From: CAZAMT01 sp964486145
GTDB taxonomy: Bacteria > Bacteroidota > Bacteroidia > Bacteroidales > JAAAOM01
Length of the DNA stretch: 6,601 nucleotides
Reading direction: 5' to 3'
Assembly (NCBI GenBank): GCA_964486145.1
Contig: CAZAMT010000236.1
Span: 1-6,601, forward strand
Each line of letters starts with the position of its first letter. The first letter of the stretch is position 1. Shown one piece after another: positions 6,032 to 6,601 of the stretch. The translations under genes were made by a program, and so were the position numbers. The notes under the pieces are model-generated. The model was not told the DNA's origin. It saw only the letters and a program-made list of their open reading frames with translations, and did not search any database.

Positions 6032-6601
6032 CTATTTGGTTTCGTAAATAATATCTTCCAGATTTCTTTTGGGAACATGGTGTACCTGGTTTTTATCTCT
6101 CCAGTATTTAATATCACCGTCATTACCAACAGGTTCAATTTTTACTTCTTCCGTTGGTTTACCCATGGCAAGCACCTGGATAATTTCAAGTTTTTCCGGG
6201 ATTTGAAGGTTATTTCTCAGTTTGGTTTTATCAACTGAGGCTATAATGCACCCGCCATAACCTTTTTCGGTAGCTCCAAGCAAAATCGTTTGTGCTGCAA
6301 TTCCATGATCACAAAAATAGTTGGTTGAAATGGTCGTATCATTGAGCATAATGATATATCCTGAAGGCCGTTCACCAATTTGAGGGCCGTCCCAGTTTTT
6401 CAGATATCCGGCCCACGAAAGGGTCTCAAAAACCTTTTCTCTTATTTCAGGATTAATTACGATAATGTATTTGAGGGATTGTTTATTGGCTGCTGATGGA
6501 GTATTTCTCGCGAGGTCAATGCATTCCTTAAGCAGGTTAAGAGTAATCGGTTCCTGCTCATCAAACCTCCGGTAACTCCGATTTTTTAAAACCAGTTCTT
6601 T
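6032..6601 (-). CDS. Nitroreductase-family FMN oxidoreductase, N-terminus just beyond the window
   Basis: Reading the minus strand from the right edge gives 189 residues with no internal stop, ending in TAG (complement of 6032-6034). The first in-frame Met (6347-6349) lies in the middle of the fold, so it is not the start. Counting from the edge: RSYRRFDE (8-15) and ARNTPSAANKQ (31-41) match the FMN-phosphate and flavin contacts of the family. SWAGYLKNWDGP with GERPSGYIIM (62-85) marks the subgroup with a central W-D-G-P segment. DHGIAAQTILLGATEKGYGGCII (98-120) is the usual core helix plus Gly-rich turn, and AMGKP (145-149) is the late strand. With family members near 190-200 residues, only a few N-terminal residues should be missing. 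The enzyme should bind FMN and reduce nitro, quinone or other acceptors with NAD(P)H; the physiological substrate cannot be told from sequence. Confidence 0.9.
   Translation of the reverse strand, partial: KELVLKNRSYRRFDEQEPITLNLLKECIDLARNTPSAANKQSLKYIIVINPEIREKVFETLSWAGYLKNWDGPQIGERPSGYIIMLNDTTISTNYFCDHGIAAQTILLGATEKGYGGCIIASVDKTKLRNNLQIPEKLEIIQVLAMGKPTEEVKIEPVGNDGDIKYWRDKNQVHHVPKRNLEDIIYETK

Noticed and set aside
6023..6238. 71-aa plus-strand open frame opposite the nitroreductase gene
   Set aside because: It is the antisense shadow of a frame with strong family motifs; its hydrophobic look comes from the complement of the real codons.

Overview
The window looks like a chromosomal piece of a Bacteroidota genome, most likely a Bacteroidia-type environmental or marine lineage. 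The evidence is a very large secreted protein with a type IX secretion (T9SS) C-terminal sorting domain, AT-rich leaders with weak or no Shine-Dalgarno sequences, and gene families typical of that phylum. I see no tRNA, rRNA, CRISPR array, insertion sequence or phage gene.

Layout, left to right. (1) Positions 1-3864 (+) hold the 3' part of a giant modular cell-surface or secreted protein. The reading frame is open to the left edge, so the true start lies outside the window. It has an incomplete CARDB-like Ig module, a MAM-like jelly-roll module, five tandem two-domain units of about 182-190 residues (CARDB-like plus PKD/Ig-like, each with two conserved cysteines), and a T9SS type A sorting domain. 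(2) Positions 3865-4205 are non-coding, with a hairpin just after the stop and a cluster of small GC-rich hairpins. (3) Positions 4206-5117 (+) encode a monofunctional proline dehydrogenase. (4) Positions 5204-5917 (+) encode an exported Fe/Mn-type superoxide dismutase with a Tat-like KR signal peptide. (5) Positions 5918-6031 form a convergent 3'-3' spacer rich in inverted repeats. (6) Positions 6032-6601 (-) hold a nearly complete nitroreductase-family protein whose first few residues lie beyond the right edge.

The genes do not form one obvious pathway. Proline dehydrogenase (flavin, electron-transport linked), superoxide dismutase and nitroreductase (flavin) are all redox proteins, but separate spacers and opposite strands argue against a single operon. 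I found no convincing new biological system. The items most worth a second look are the regular two-cysteine repeat array, the two structured intergenic regions, and the exported superoxide dismutase with a KR rather than RR signal.
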